Shown: positions 44,822 through 54,295 of the stretch, in pieces
Numbering within the stretch: position 1 is the stretch's first letter
Layout of the letters: every line of letters starts with the position of its first letter
Assembly (NCBI GenBank): GCA_038236995.1
Contig: JBBRZE010000014.1
Location: 1 to 64,000, forward strand
From: JAAFHB01 sp038236995
GTDB taxonomy: Bacteria > Bacteroidota > Bacteroidia > Bacteroidales > Prolixibacteraceae
Direction: 5' to 3'
Length of the DNA: 64,000 nt
Notes under the pieces: generated by a model
The model's input: the letters and a program-made list of their open reading frames with translations, nothing else
Databases searched by the model: none
What the model was told of the DNA's origin: nothing
Made by a program: the position numbers and the translations under genes

Positions 44822-47059
44822 TTATTTAATTTTTGCTGGTCCACTGATAACACCAAGATATCGTCCCATCCAATAAGGTAATAACCAAATATCGCCGGCA
44901 CTCTCCTCCCCATTTCCATTGCCCCCTTTTCTGTCAATATTAAACATGTTTCCATTGTGCCGCTGAACCGGTCTTTCATCAGGAGGCAGAACTTCTTTGA
45001 GGGTTTGGTTTCGGAAATTTGTCTCAACTTTCTCAATATCTTTCCGATGGCTGTTCACAATATCCCAGTTAATCATATCCATCGGATGTTCCTGGAGATA
45101 CCATACTGCTTCTTTCAGATCAAATTCATCGCTAACCATTGCGGTGAAAATATTCCAGGCTCCCTCCTTTTCGGGTCTTTCGATCCTCCAGTGGTCGATG
45201 ATGGCCTCTTTATATTTTACTTTCAGATCATTATTAAAAGCGTAGCGGTATAAACCCCAATATCCAAGGAAATACATTTCATCATCAGAATGGTTCCACG
45301 CGTCCGATAACTCTTTACTCAGTTCGCTTGCATCTGCAGGCGCGATCCCGATCTCACCCATTGGTCGCATTAAATTGTCAAGGTATCCATATTTTTCGAT
45401 CAGTTCCAATCCCTTCTCTTTATAAATCTCCTTATGCGTGAAATGGTAGGCCGTCTGCAACATTGCAATGATATTGGAAGAAGTGATTTTCCGGTCTCCC
45501 ACATTTTTGGGATGTGCATTTACGTATTCAGGATTCCACCTTCCCCATGTAGTTGGTTTGCCGTCAAAATCGACAAGGTAATAATCATGCTCAACAATGT
45601 GTTGTACTAAGATATCAATCAGGTGGATTGCCCTGTTTTTCATGGATTGATTGTCGATGAGTTCGGCCATTGCACCCAAAGCAAATATATGCCCGATCGC
45701 TTCGTCACTGCTGGTTGTAGATTTCCAATCCCACTCAGGATCACTTGCATGTTGCCACCTGTCAGGATCAGATAACCGGTCCATGTTTCCCCTTCTCTCA
45801 AACGATCGTGCCGGAAAACCCGGGATAGAGGTTATTGTATAGAGTCGCTCCATGGCATCCAAAGACTCCCGGCAATTTTGTAATGCCTCTTCCGATTTGG
45901 TTACTGCATACCTGAATATCTCCGCCCCCAAATACATCGAAGTCCATAAACCGTCGTTATCCGAATCCTTAAGGTATCCTGTAGATAGATCACCATGTTT
46001 CATCCCTTCCAGCGAAGCATTGAATCCATTCCGGATATGGCGTAGCCGAACCTGCTTTTCGAAATACATCGCCTTGTCCTCCAATGTCATATTCATGAAG
46101 CAAATCTGCCCCAGTCCTTTACTTGTCAACACCAGCACAGAATTTTCGGGCCCTTCGGTTACCTGGATTACCCGATCACCGGGTAACCAGCGTTCACCAT
46201 TGTAATAGTTGTACTTTCCATCTTCGCGCAACATGAATGCACCGAAGGTGGATCCAAACCAAACCTTACCATTGATCTCTTCCACCGTTGTAATTTCGTT
46301 GCACGGAAGATTTTGGTGTTTGTCACCGATCTGATTCCGTGTAACATTGTTGATCACGAAATAGCCATCATTTGTTCCAATGATGGTCTTGGTTCCCTTA
46401 TCAATCAGATCAAAAGAGGTAAGACCTGTACCTTCAAAAATTGATACTAATTTTTTATCCTTCAACGAAAAGCTGGTCAGTGATTTACTTCCCAATATCC
46501 AAAAACTCTTATTTTCAGAAGAATACCTGATTCCGATGATTGGATCGGCAATTTTCCCTGACCAAAGTATCTTTGAATCTTTGATGCATTTTAAAGTTGC
46601 TCCATCAGAAACCAAAAATGTAAAATCGGCCCCTCCTGCAAAAAGACGGACGTTGGGCATTTTATGTTTCGAAAACAGAATGCCAGCCCAAGCATTGCTA
46701 AAAACCACTGCACTATCAAGATAAACAAACTGATGATCGTATACTCCCATATCTACAATTTTCTTATCCGACATAGGACGGTATGACCCGTCTGCGACAA
46801 TCATTCCCGGGTAAAGAAATGCACCTGCATTCGGTTTTAATAAACCATCGGAGGATAGCATCTGAATAACGCCATTCCTGTCAGTATAGACACTGTTTAC
46901 ATTCATCCCTTCATTAGTCAGATAAAATTTGATGCTATAATCCTGCGAAAATGGGATGTCTTTGTAAACAGGCCGCTGGGCTTTTATATTGTCTGCCAAC
47001 GCAACAGTAATTAAGAAATAGCAAACTACAGAAATCAGTGAGATTTTAAATTGCATCAT
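44822..47059 (-). CDS. beta-propeller plus helical-barrel protein, secreted (paralog 3 of 3)
   Basis: The 745-residue protein has a signal peptide ending near NIKAQ, propeller repeats (KVWFGSTFGAFMLREDG) and the same barrel motifs as its neighbour: SDNDGLWTSMYLGAE, SSDEAIGH, PTTWGRWNP, NHSDDEMYFLGYWGLYRY and LLPYWMGRY. It looks close to the 42592-44814 protein and more distant from the one at 18769-20955, which points to a local tandem duplication. It follows SusD after a terminator, so it may have its own promoter or depend on read-through. A 9-bp inverted repeat sits 40 bases upstream of its start. Confidence 0.7.
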   Translation of the reverse strand: MMQFKISLISVVCYFLITVALADNIKAQRPVYKDIPFSQDYSIKFYLTNEGMNVNSVYTDRNGVIQMLSSDGLLKPNAGAFLYPGMIVADGSYRPMSDKKIVDMGVYDHQFVYLDSAVVFSNAWAGILFSKHKMPNVRLFAGGADFTFLVSDGATLKCIKDSKILWSGKIADPIIGIRYSSENKSFWILGSKSLTSFSLKDKKLVSIFEGTGLTSFDLIDKGTKTIIGTNDGYFVINNVTRNQIGDKHQNLPCNEITTVEEINGKVWFGSTFGAFMLREDGKYNYYNGERWLPGDRVIQVTEGPENSVLVLTSKGLGQICFMNMTLEDKAMYFEKQVRLRHIRNGFNASLEGMKHGDLSTGYLKDSDNDGLWTSMYLGAEIFRYAVTKSEEALQNCRESLDAMERLYTITSIPGFPARSFERRGNMDRLSDPDRWQHASDPEWDWKSTTSSDEAIGHIFALGAMAELIDNQSMKNRAIHLIDILVQHIVEHDYYLVDFDGKPTTWGRWNPEYVNAHPKNVGDRKITSSNIIAMLQTAYHFTHKEIYKEKGLELIEKYGYLDNLMRPMGEIGIAPADASELSKELSDAWNHSDDEMYFLGYWGLYRYAFNNDLKVKYKEAIIDHWRIERPEKEGAWNIFTAMVSDEFDLKEAVWYLQEHPMDMINWDIVNSHRKDIEKVETNFRNQTLKEVLPPDERPVQRHNGNMFNIDRKGGNGNGEESAGDIWLLPYWMGRYLGVISGPAKIK

Positions 47060-47098
47060 GATTTAAAAAAGATAAAACAGTTGATAGTTAGAAATACA

Positions 47099-47127
47099 TT
47101 GAAGTATATTATTCTAAAATACTTCAA
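47099..47127. repeat. inverted repeat upstream of paralog 3
   Basis: TTGAAGTAT (47099-47107) and ATACTTCAA (47119-47127) form a perfect 9-base stem with an 11-base gap, 40 bases before the start at 47059. It could be an operator or an AT-rich second hairpin after the SusD terminator. Confidence 0.5.
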
Positions 47128-47128
47128 A

Positions 47129-47164
47129 GAAAAAGGGCACTGTCGGATCAATCAACAGCACCCT
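47129..47164 (-). terminator. intrinsic terminator after susD
   Basis: Minus-strand AGGGTGCTGT (47164 to 47155) pairs with ACAGTGCCCT (47143 to 47134) with two G-T wobbles, 11-base loop, followed by TTTTTC. It lies 30 bases after the SusD stop. Confidence 0.65.
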
Positions 47165-47193
47165 CCTCACCATTATAATTGTGTTTATGAAAC

Positions 47194-48837
47194 CTATTGT
47201 AATAACCACATTTTAGAAAATTCATCATCAGTTGCAGGAACCAAAGTAGCAATCCCTTGATTATAGGCGGTAACATTTTGACCAAGTTCATCCCCCGGAT
47301 AACGGTATCGATTTGGGAAAGTGTATGTGCTCAGTAAACCATTGCTGAAAATATTTGGGAGCCTTGTTCTGCGCAAATCAAGATATGCTTCAGAAGCGAT
47401 AGAGAAGAGCGCAATCCATTTCTGCTCAGCAATTTTTGCAAGCTTACCAGGAGAATCACCTGGTAAGGCTATAATTGCCTGTGCAAGGTAGGTAGCAATA
47501 GCGGCATCCGATACACCCCAACGTTTCATCGAATAGGTGATACCTGCTCTGTAATAGGTGTCAGCATTTCCGGTAATATAACCTTTTACAGCTGCTTCTG
47601 CAAGGATAAACTGAACTTCATCCTTGTTCATAATCTGAGCTTTAAGTAAAGCGTGCGCGTTTTGCTGGAATAATTTCGAGTATTTAGAAACTTTGAAGTT
47701 TCCATAAGCGCCGCCAGCAGCCGTGTTATAATGACCATTTCCATTTTTGAAATCGCCAAACATACCGGCAACGAAACCAGCGTATACCTTGTCCTTATCC
47801 AGAATATTAGGAAGCTGAGTCGCAATATCAGGATTAGTTACATCAATATATTCCCACTTAGAGGAATAAGTATATCCGTTAGGATCGGTGGTTGCAAAAG
47901 TAACCCCGTTTTTTGCAGGATCCGAAGTCCATGGATTTTCAATAGGTGCAAACCAAATGGGAACACGGGGATCGTTTAAAGAGAGCATCATGTCAACCAA
48001 TGTCTTGCATGGCCTTCTTCTTTCGAATTCACCACTATTTGCCCAGTTGTTTGAACCTCCTACCCAGGAGTTAACCGCATTAGATCCAACATAAGAAATC
48101 GAAGCATTCCTATCGGCAGTTTCAGTTAATAAGGGTAAAGCAGCAGTTGCAGCGATTTTTGCACCTGCATCGGCATATTTGGCTGAAGCGCGCATCAATA
48201 AACGCAGTTTCAGAGAATTGGTGAATTTCTGCCATTGCACTTTATCTCCATCAAACATCAGATCATATGTAGGACTCACAACATCGGTTCCGCTGGATAT
48301 GTCAGCAGTAGCCGTTTCGAGTTCTTTTAAAAGACCTGCATAAATATCAGCCTGTTTGTCATAAACTGGATATAAAACCCCTTCACGACCTTTTAATGCT
48401 TCACTGTAATAAACGTCGCCGTAGAAATCGGTCATAAACGAAAACAGTAACACCCTGAATGTAGTAAAGATACCGACATGCGTCTTTGAACCCCTGGCAT
48501 CAGCCAGCTTAATGGAAGCATCAATAAATTTCAATATATCCATCGCGGTGTACAAATCAGTTGGAAGTTGTTTAAAACCCTGGTAGGTATTATCACCACC
48601 CTGATAATTTCTCATCGTGTACTGCACAGCACCGGGAAGCTTGGAAGTACCCCAACCCATATCCTGATAAAAGAGGGTGCTTTTTTTAATAATTGACGAT
48701 AAAAGATAAGGGTCGTTCAAATTCTCCACTGCATTTTTTTGCTGAAGTGCATCGTATTGCCGTAAATCGTCTTTGCTACAGGAAACTACTCCTATTAGCA
48801 AAATAATGGCGAATGTTTTTGTAAAATATGATTTCAT
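47194..48837 (-). CDS. susD-like: SusD/RagB-family outer-membrane lipoprotein
   Basis: This 547-residue lipoprotein has lipobox GVVSC. It has the SusD-like fold with TPR helices (NRYRYPGDELGQNV near the C-terminus, and AYLDLRRTRLPN, which is characteristic of the SusD-like_2 branch). It captures glycan fragments at the cell surface as the lid over the SusC channel. Start ATG 48837 gives the signal peptide; the frame opens 10 codons earlier. It follows SusC after a 33-base gap and ends at a clear terminator. Confidence 0.85.
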   Translation of the reverse strand: MKSYFTKTFAIILLIGVVSCSKDDLRQYDALQQKNAVENLNDPYLLSSIIKKSTLFYQDMGWGTSKLPGAVQYTMRNYQGGDNTYQGFKQLPTDLYTAMDILKFIDASIKLADARGSKTHVGIFTTFRVLLFSFMTDFYGDVYYSEALKGREGVLYPVYDKQADIYAGLLKELETATADISSGTDVVSPTYDLMFDGDKVQWQKFTNSLKLRLLMRASAKYADAGAKIAATAALPLLTETADRNASISYVGSNAVNSWVGGSNNWANSGEFERRRPCKTLVDMMLSLNDPRVPIWFAPIENPWTSDPAKNGVTFATTDPNGYTYSSKWEYIDVTNPDIATQLPNILDKDKVYAGFVAGMFGDFKNGNGHYNTAAGGAYGNFKVSKYSKLFQQNAHALLKAQIMNKDEVQFILAEAAVKGYITGNADTYYRAGITYSMKRWGVSDAAIATYLAQAIIALPGDSPGKLAKIAEQKWIALFSIASEAYLDLRRTRLPNIFSNGLLSTYTFPNRYRYPGDELGQNVTAYNQGIATLVPATDDEFSKMWLLQ

Positions 48838-48870
48838 ATTATTCTGTTTTTTTAAAATGAAAGTCAAGTA

Positions 48871-51800
48871 TTAAAAATCAAAACCAAGTTTAAATCCAAT
48901 CGAACGGACACTTGGCAATGTTGCCCTAAGTACACCCTGGCTCACACCCACTCCTGAAAATGCAGACTCAGGATCTTCGTTGCGGCCCGATGCATTCCAC
49001 TGGAAAACATTTCTGCCAACCAATGCAATATTCACATTATTCATATGGAGTTTACTTGATACTGAGTTGGGTAACGTATAGGTAAGTGAGACTTCCCTTA
49101 ATTTGATGTTGGTAGCATCATAAGTTCTCGTTGCTGTGAAATCCCAGATAACATCACCATAACTATTGTAAGGAATCTGGTAAAATGTATTATTTGGATC
49201 AGCACCATTAACAATGTAGTCTGCATCTGTAGGAGTTGTACCTTCAAAATTCGGATTAATAAATACACCCTTTGCGTAGCTGGCGTCATGAAAATCGGAA
49301 CGCTGTCCATCGTTATTGGCGTTGATATTTTCATAGGCGCTTGAACCTTCTGCAGGCCAAGCCATTCCACCCAATTCAGCGGTACGTCCACCCATCCACC
49401 ATGGATTGTTAGTTCCGGAACTCAACGTTGTAACTGCCCTACCATTTGACTCCATATATTGCTGGTTTACTGAAACATACTTGCCACCTTTCCGGTAACT
49501 GGCCACTACATTAAGCGAAAATCTTTTATACCTTAATGAAGTATTCAACCCCATAATAAAATCAGGATTGTAATTCCCCAGTTGGGCGCGGTCTTTCTCA
49601 TTCGATGATTTTTGAAATTCACCACCCTGGCCATCAAGAAGCGGCATTCCGGCGTATTTACCTGTCTTCACCCGCAGGATCGGATTTTCCTCGTAAATAT
49701 TCCCGATCTCTTCCCCTTCTGCAATTTTCACTTTCGTCTTGCCATCGTAAGAAGCAAAGATGTATCCGGCAGGCGCAAATTTTGGAGATAATCGTTGAAT
49801 ATGTGCCTTATAATGGGTGAACGTTGTGGTTATGTCCCAATTCCAGTCCTTTGTCCGGACAGGATTTAAAGTCAATCCCCACTCATAGCCTTCGTTCCTT
49901 ACATCACCAACATTGGTCGTCATCGAGGTAAATCCGGTACCTTTAACCAAAGGAATACCACCTAACTGATTGTTCTGATCTTTTTGGAAATAGGTGAAGT
50001 CAAACAAAATTTTCTTGTTGAACATCCATAAATCAAGACCAACTTCTTTTGTAATTGATTGCATTGGTTTGATGTCGGGATCGACCAATGATGCATTAAT
50101 ATTTGCAGTTTTTACTGAACTTGACCAATCAGGAGATTCGAAGGAATAGGTATCAATAGAACGCTGTTTTGTCAATCCATTTCCAACATTCGCAAGACCC
50201 AAACGAACCTTCAACAGATTAATCGATTCGGGTAATTTAAAAGATTCGGAAGCAACCCAAGCAAGTGAGACGGATGGGTAGAAATAATTTATTTTTTCTT
50301 CCTGAAGGTTTCCTTTCCAGTCATTACGACCTGTAACACCCAAAAATAGTTGTTTATTCCATGCGATATCTGCGGTTCCATAAGCACTGTACGAAGGACC
50401 TGCACCCCAACCATAACCTAAAGTACCCTGAGGTGAGCCAAGAAGTGCCAACTTTCCGGGGAATGCATTGCTAAGTTGGAATAAACCTGGAGTAACAAGT
50501 GCATTGGCAGAAATACCATAGGAGTTAGTGTTACTATATGCATAGTTTACACCACCAGCTGCAGAGATATCAAATTTGCCGAGCGATTTATTATAGGAAA
50601 GGATAGCGTCAGAGTTGAAGCTTAAACTTTTATCCAAATTAGTTTGATACATACCATCCCCACTAGAAGACTTGTTTGCCATAGAAGCTTTTCCAAATGA
50701 CTGCCTGTATTCGTAATTTTCAATTACATTTTCCATCCCGGAGCGCAACATAAATGAGAAGTCCTTATTTATCTGCCAATCCAATTGCAGTTTGCCAAAG
50801 AAATTATCACGGCTGAAGCGGTTAATCTTTTCGTAAGTTGTCCACCAAGGATTTTCGGTTGATACATCAATCCCGTTATCCTTCATGATCGCGCCATTCT
50901 CCTGGATCCCTTCAAATCCCTTCATCCAGTAATTTTTCATGTCGGCAAGCGGCTGAAGATTCGTTGGAAAATTGAATAAAAGGCTGTTTAAAATACTGTT
51001 CGATCCAGTTACATTTGCTTTATTTGGAGAATAGGTACGGGTATAATTTGCATTTGCAGAAATCTTTAACTTATCAGTCAATTTATATTCCGAATTGACC
51101 GAGATTGATTTCTGATTCGTTTTCGTATTAGGCATTACACCTGTATTCCCCATATTACTAAGCGATAAGCGAAAAGAGCCCTTATCGTAATTCCCGCTAA
51201 TATTAACGTTTGTGGTTACGGTACTTCCGTTCTGCAGATACGCTTTCATCCTGTTTTCGTTGGATGATCTCATTGGACCATTGTCCCACTTTTGTGTCTT
51301 GGTATTCCAAAAGTCACCGGTATAGGATCCATCAAGTGTCGGACCCCAGGTGTCAGTATTGTCATACTGCCATTCAAAAGCGCGTTCACCCTGTCCAAAC
51401 AATTGCTGTTCTTCAATAAACTGGTAAGGTGTATCCATTGTTGCGGATGAAGAAAAGGAGACACCGATCCCCTTCTTCCCGGCTTTACCCGATTTGGTTG
51501 TGATCATCACCACACCATTACCACCTTCAGAACCATATAATGCACCGGCGCTACCTCCCTTAAGAATCGTGAGGCTCTCAATATCCTCAGGGTTCAATTG
51601 TGATAGGATGTTACCAAAGTCGACACCGTTCTTCTGTGTAAATGTTTGATTGCCTACAGGTATTCCATCGATTACATATAAAGGTTGTCCTTTAACAGAA
51701 ACATTGGCATCATTGACAGACGGTAATGCTGTCGTACCTCTGATATTTACTAAAACAGATGATGTTGGGTCACTACTCAGACTGGTCAGATTTACACCAC

Positions 51801-52245
51801 TCACTTTACCATCAAGCGATTTCATAAGGTTCGTGTTTCCGCCTTTGACCAGATCTTCAGATTTGACATCACTTACTGAATAAGCCAACGATTTCTTCGC
51901 CTTGGTAATACCCATTGCAGTCACAACTACTTCATCAACACCAATAGTTGTTTCAGCTAATGCTACATCGATTGTTGTTTTCCCATTAACGGCTATTTCC
52001 TGATTCTGCATTCCTACGAAAGAGAAAACCAGAACAGACTTGGCATTCGGTACTGTAAGGTTGTATTTCCCGTCATTATCGGAAACAACACCTGTCGTCG
52101 TACCCTTGACTACGATAGATACCCCAGGCAGCACTTCTCCGGAGGCGCTTTTAACAACTCCTTTCACTTTAATTTGGGCGAATGTGTTACTTGCAAAAAG
52201 AACAAGCATACCCAAAAGGAGTAATTGTGAGATTTTTCTTTTCAT
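48871..52245 (-). CDS. susC-like: SusC/RagA-family TonB-linked outer-membrane protein
   Basis: This 1124-residue protein starts with a signal peptide ending NTFAQ. A carboxypeptidase-D-like domain follows (IKVKGVVKSASGEVLPGVSI, YNLTVPNAKSVLVFSFVG), then the plug with VDEVVVTAMGITK, QPLYVIDGIPVGN and ESLTILKGGSAGALYGSEG. The C-terminal barrel ends KLGFDF with an aromatic final residue. It imports oligosaccharides with SusD using TonB energy. It is long for a TonB receptor but normal for SusC. No sigma or anti-sigma pair or hybrid sensor gene sits beside it, so its regulator lies elsewhere. Confidence 0.92.
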   Translation of the reverse strand: MKRKISQLLLLGMLVLFASNTFAQIKVKGVVKSASGEVLPGVSIVVKGTTTGVVSDNDGKYNLTVPNAKSVLVFSFVGMQNQEIAVNGKTTIDVALAETTIGVDEVVVTAMGITKAKKSLAYSVSDVKSEDLVKGGNTNLMKSLDGKVSGVNLTSLSSDPTSSVLVNIRGTTALPSVNDANVSVKGQPLYVIDGIPVGNQTFTQKNGVDFGNILSQLNPEDIESLTILKGGSAGALYGSEGGNGVVMITTKSGKAGKKGIGVSFSSSATMDTPYQFIEEQQLFGQGERAFEWQYDNTDTWGPTLDGSYTGDFWNTKTQKWDNGPMRSSNENRMKAYLQNGSTVTTNVNISGNYDKGSFRLSLSNMGNTGVMPNTKTNQKSISVNSEYKLTDKLKISANANYTRTYSPNKANVTGSNSILNSLLFNFPTNLQPLADMKNYWMKGFEGIQENGAIMKDNGIDVSTENPWWTTYEKINRFSRDNFFGKLQLDWQINKDFSFMLRSGMENVIENYEYRQSFGKASMANKSSSGDGMYQTNLDKSLSFNSDAILSYNKSLGKFDISAAGGVNYAYSNTNSYGISANALVTPGLFQLSNAFPGKLALLGSPQGTLGYGWGAGPSYSAYGTADIAWNKQLFLGVTGRNDWKGNLQEEKINYFYPSVSLAWVASESFKLPESINLLKVRLGLANVGNGLTKQRSIDTYSFESPDWSSSVKTANINASLVDPDIKPMQSITKEVGLDLWMFNKKILFDFTYFQKDQNNQLGGIPLVKGTGFTSMTTNVGDVRNEGYEWGLTLNPVRTKDWNWDITTTFTHYKAHIQRLSPKFAPAGYIFASYDGKTKVKIAEGEEIGNIYEENPILRVKTGKYAGMPLLDGQGGEFQKSSNEKDRAQLGNYNPDFIMGLNTSLRYKRFSLNVVASYRKGGKYVSVNQQYMESNGRAVTTLSSGTNNPWWMGGRTAELGGMAWPAEGSSAYENINANNDGQRSDFHDASYAKGVFINPNFEGTTPTDADYIVNGADPNNTFYQIPYNSYGDVIWDFTATRTYDATNIKLREVSLTYTLPNSVSSKLHMNNVNIALVGRNVFQWNASGRNEDPESAFSGVGVSQGVLRATLPSVRSIGFKLGFDF

Positions 52246-52533
52246 AGATGAAAATTTAAATATTAATAAAAGAGACATAATTCAATTTCAGCTTGCATTA
52301 ACAGATGTTAAAAACAACAACTATTAATGCAACAAAGATTAAAAACAAAAAAACCTCGCGCTTATGGAATTTTATTCAATTTGCATCTAATTTTAACCTC
52401 AAAAACCCATATGCGTCCCATAAACGGGGAATAGATGTTAATATTTAATTACATTTCGATTAATATTCAATTACAACCCGATTACGATTCTGTAACTGAT
52501 CAAACATTTTAACATTTTACGGGGAAATAATGT

Positions 52534-53808
52534 TTAAAATGGCAAGAACCGATCATTGGCTCCGCCCAGTTGTCCATGCAGTTTGATAGCAACAAAAGAT
52601 AGCAGAATAATTACGGATACGATAACAATTGTATACGACAACCAACGTTTACAATTAAACTCCGGAACGGGATTTCCGTGGAATGCAGGAAGGCGTTTTC
52701 CCAATAAAATCAGCACCACGATAAAATTAACGATATATAAGTGATGATTCAGGTGGAATAATCCGGAGTATGCTCCTGTGACACAATAGCTGATAAGAAT
52801 ATATGCAGCAAAATAAACGATGAAAAGCAATCTTATATCCCTTCTTTCGAAAGGATTTACAGTTCTTACGGTTAAAAGCCATCCTGTCAACGCTACCACC
52901 GCAACCATTAATATAGCAGTTAGACTTCCCGGTAATAAAATAGTATCCGGTTTCGGAATGGCCTCCGAACTTCCAAAAATGGGTTCAAGGAGTGGCCCAT
53001 TCGTTAAAACAAGGTAGGGGATAAAAGCAAAAATCACGAATGAAGCGATGTTGTTTTCCCATCTTTGCGGAGGTAAAGATTCTTCCGGCCATTCGGAACT
53101 AAATACACCATAAGCCATTGAGCTACCACCGAAAAATCCGATACTGTATTCCATCACGTTCCACATATTAAAATCAATCTCCAAAACGTTTCCCAGTATC
53201 TGCAGAAAATTTCCAAAAGCAAATCCAAAACCGGCACCCATGGCAGAATAGTAGGCAACCCTTAACGGTGAATTGTGATTGTTCCTTGCCATATGCCAAA
53301 TCATTGCCAGACCAGCACCAAAACAAATAGCCCATGCTTCAGACCTGGGAGGAGTCATTAGCCATTCAAGCTGTTCTATCAAAAAGTAATAACCAATCAG
53401 ACCTCCGGCAGCCATCTCTGCAACCAGACTCCCCCAATTTACCCTCTTTTGTTTGGAAGAATCCAAAGTCAACCCAACAAAACCACCTCCCAACAGCCCA
53501 AACAGCCCTCCAATTACAAAAAGCATCAGCAGACCATATGACGCATTCAGAAAATCATCACTTCGTCCGTAACCTACCACTTTTCCATAACTGATCATTC
53601 CACCCGCTCCCCAGCCAATGGCTGAACTAAACGCAATCAACAACATTTTTGAGGACCAATCCTTCCGCTGCGCGACCAGCACTAAAGCCAATGCACCAAT
53701 TCCTGCCGCCCACGCAGCTCCCTGCTCATGACCAAACTGACCCCGGATGGCCCATGCAGTGCCAAAAGCCATTCCTACTATTAATATACTTATCCATTGC
53801 TTTTTCAT
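52534..53808 (-). CDS. polytopic membrane protein of unknown function
   Basis: The 424-residue protein has about eleven or twelve membrane helices, beginning WISILIVGMAFGTAWAI and including ALYGLLMLFVIGGLFGLLGGGF-like, MVAVVALTGWLL and IVIVSVIILLSFVAIKL. Many glycines in the first half (GAGGMISYGKVVGYG) recall permease packing. I cannot place it in a known transporter family. It is 288 bases upstream of SusC on the same strand and could be its operon leader or an independent gene. A role in inner-membrane uptake of sugars released by the PUL is conceivable but not shown. Confidence 0.6.
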   Translation of the reverse strand: MKKQWISILIVGMAFGTAWAIRGQFGHEQGAAWAAGIGALALVLVAQRKDWSSKMLLIAFSSAIGWGAGGMISYGKVVGYGRSDDFLNASYGLLMLFVIGGLFGLLGGGFVGLTLDSSKQKRVNWGSLVAEMAAGGLIGYYFLIEQLEWLMTPPRSEAWAICFGAGLAMIWHMARNNHNSPLRVAYYSAMGAGFGFAFGNFLQILGNVLEIDFNMWNVMEYSIGFFGGSSMAYGVFSSEWPEESLPPQRWENNIASFVIFAFIPYLVLTNGPLLEPIFGSSEAIPKPDTILLPGSLTAILMVAVVALTGWLLTVRTVNPFERRDIRLLFIVYFAAYILISYCVTGAYSGLFHLNHHLYIVNFIVVLILLGKRLPAFHGNPVPEFNCKRWLSYTIVIVSVIILLSFVAIKLHGQLGGANDRFLPF

Positions 53809-54295
53809 CTGTGCTGGTTATTAATATTTGGATGATTATGAAACGTACCTGATGCGGGAAAATTCCGGATAAAGTAACGTGAAATGAACTGGTTCTTCTT
53901 CTGCTATTTTATTCAAAATACATTAATTATTAACTATCGCTTTTAGTTTCGACTGCTGCTTTTTAGGATTTATTGTTAGATTTAAAGCTTTAAAACGCAT
54001 ATTATATATCTATATTACATACATTTATCTTATCTATTTGAATTATTTTACAAGAAAAGTGATTTAGTTAAAAAACTATGTGATTTTAATAAAAAAGGAG
54101 AAGTTCGTATTTTTCAATTAACGTTACTTTGGTTCAATCTATCAATGATCCTAAAAATGAAATACATCGGAATAACCTAAGTTTTGCCATAGTAAACTGG
54201 AAGTTACCGGAAGTGATTTCCCGGGAAGCGAAAGCTAAATTACGCATTACTATCTAAAATACAAATAATTACCTGAACTTTAAATAGTCATAAAA
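53809..54295. other. divergent AT-rich intergenic region
   Basis: The spacer of 487 bases separates the leftward membrane-protein gene from the rightward GH38/57-like gene. It is strongly AT-rich near 53990-54060 with long A/T runs. I see no gene, terminator or strong TAnnTTTG box, only a partial TTACTTTG at 54124-54131. Confidence 0.5.
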
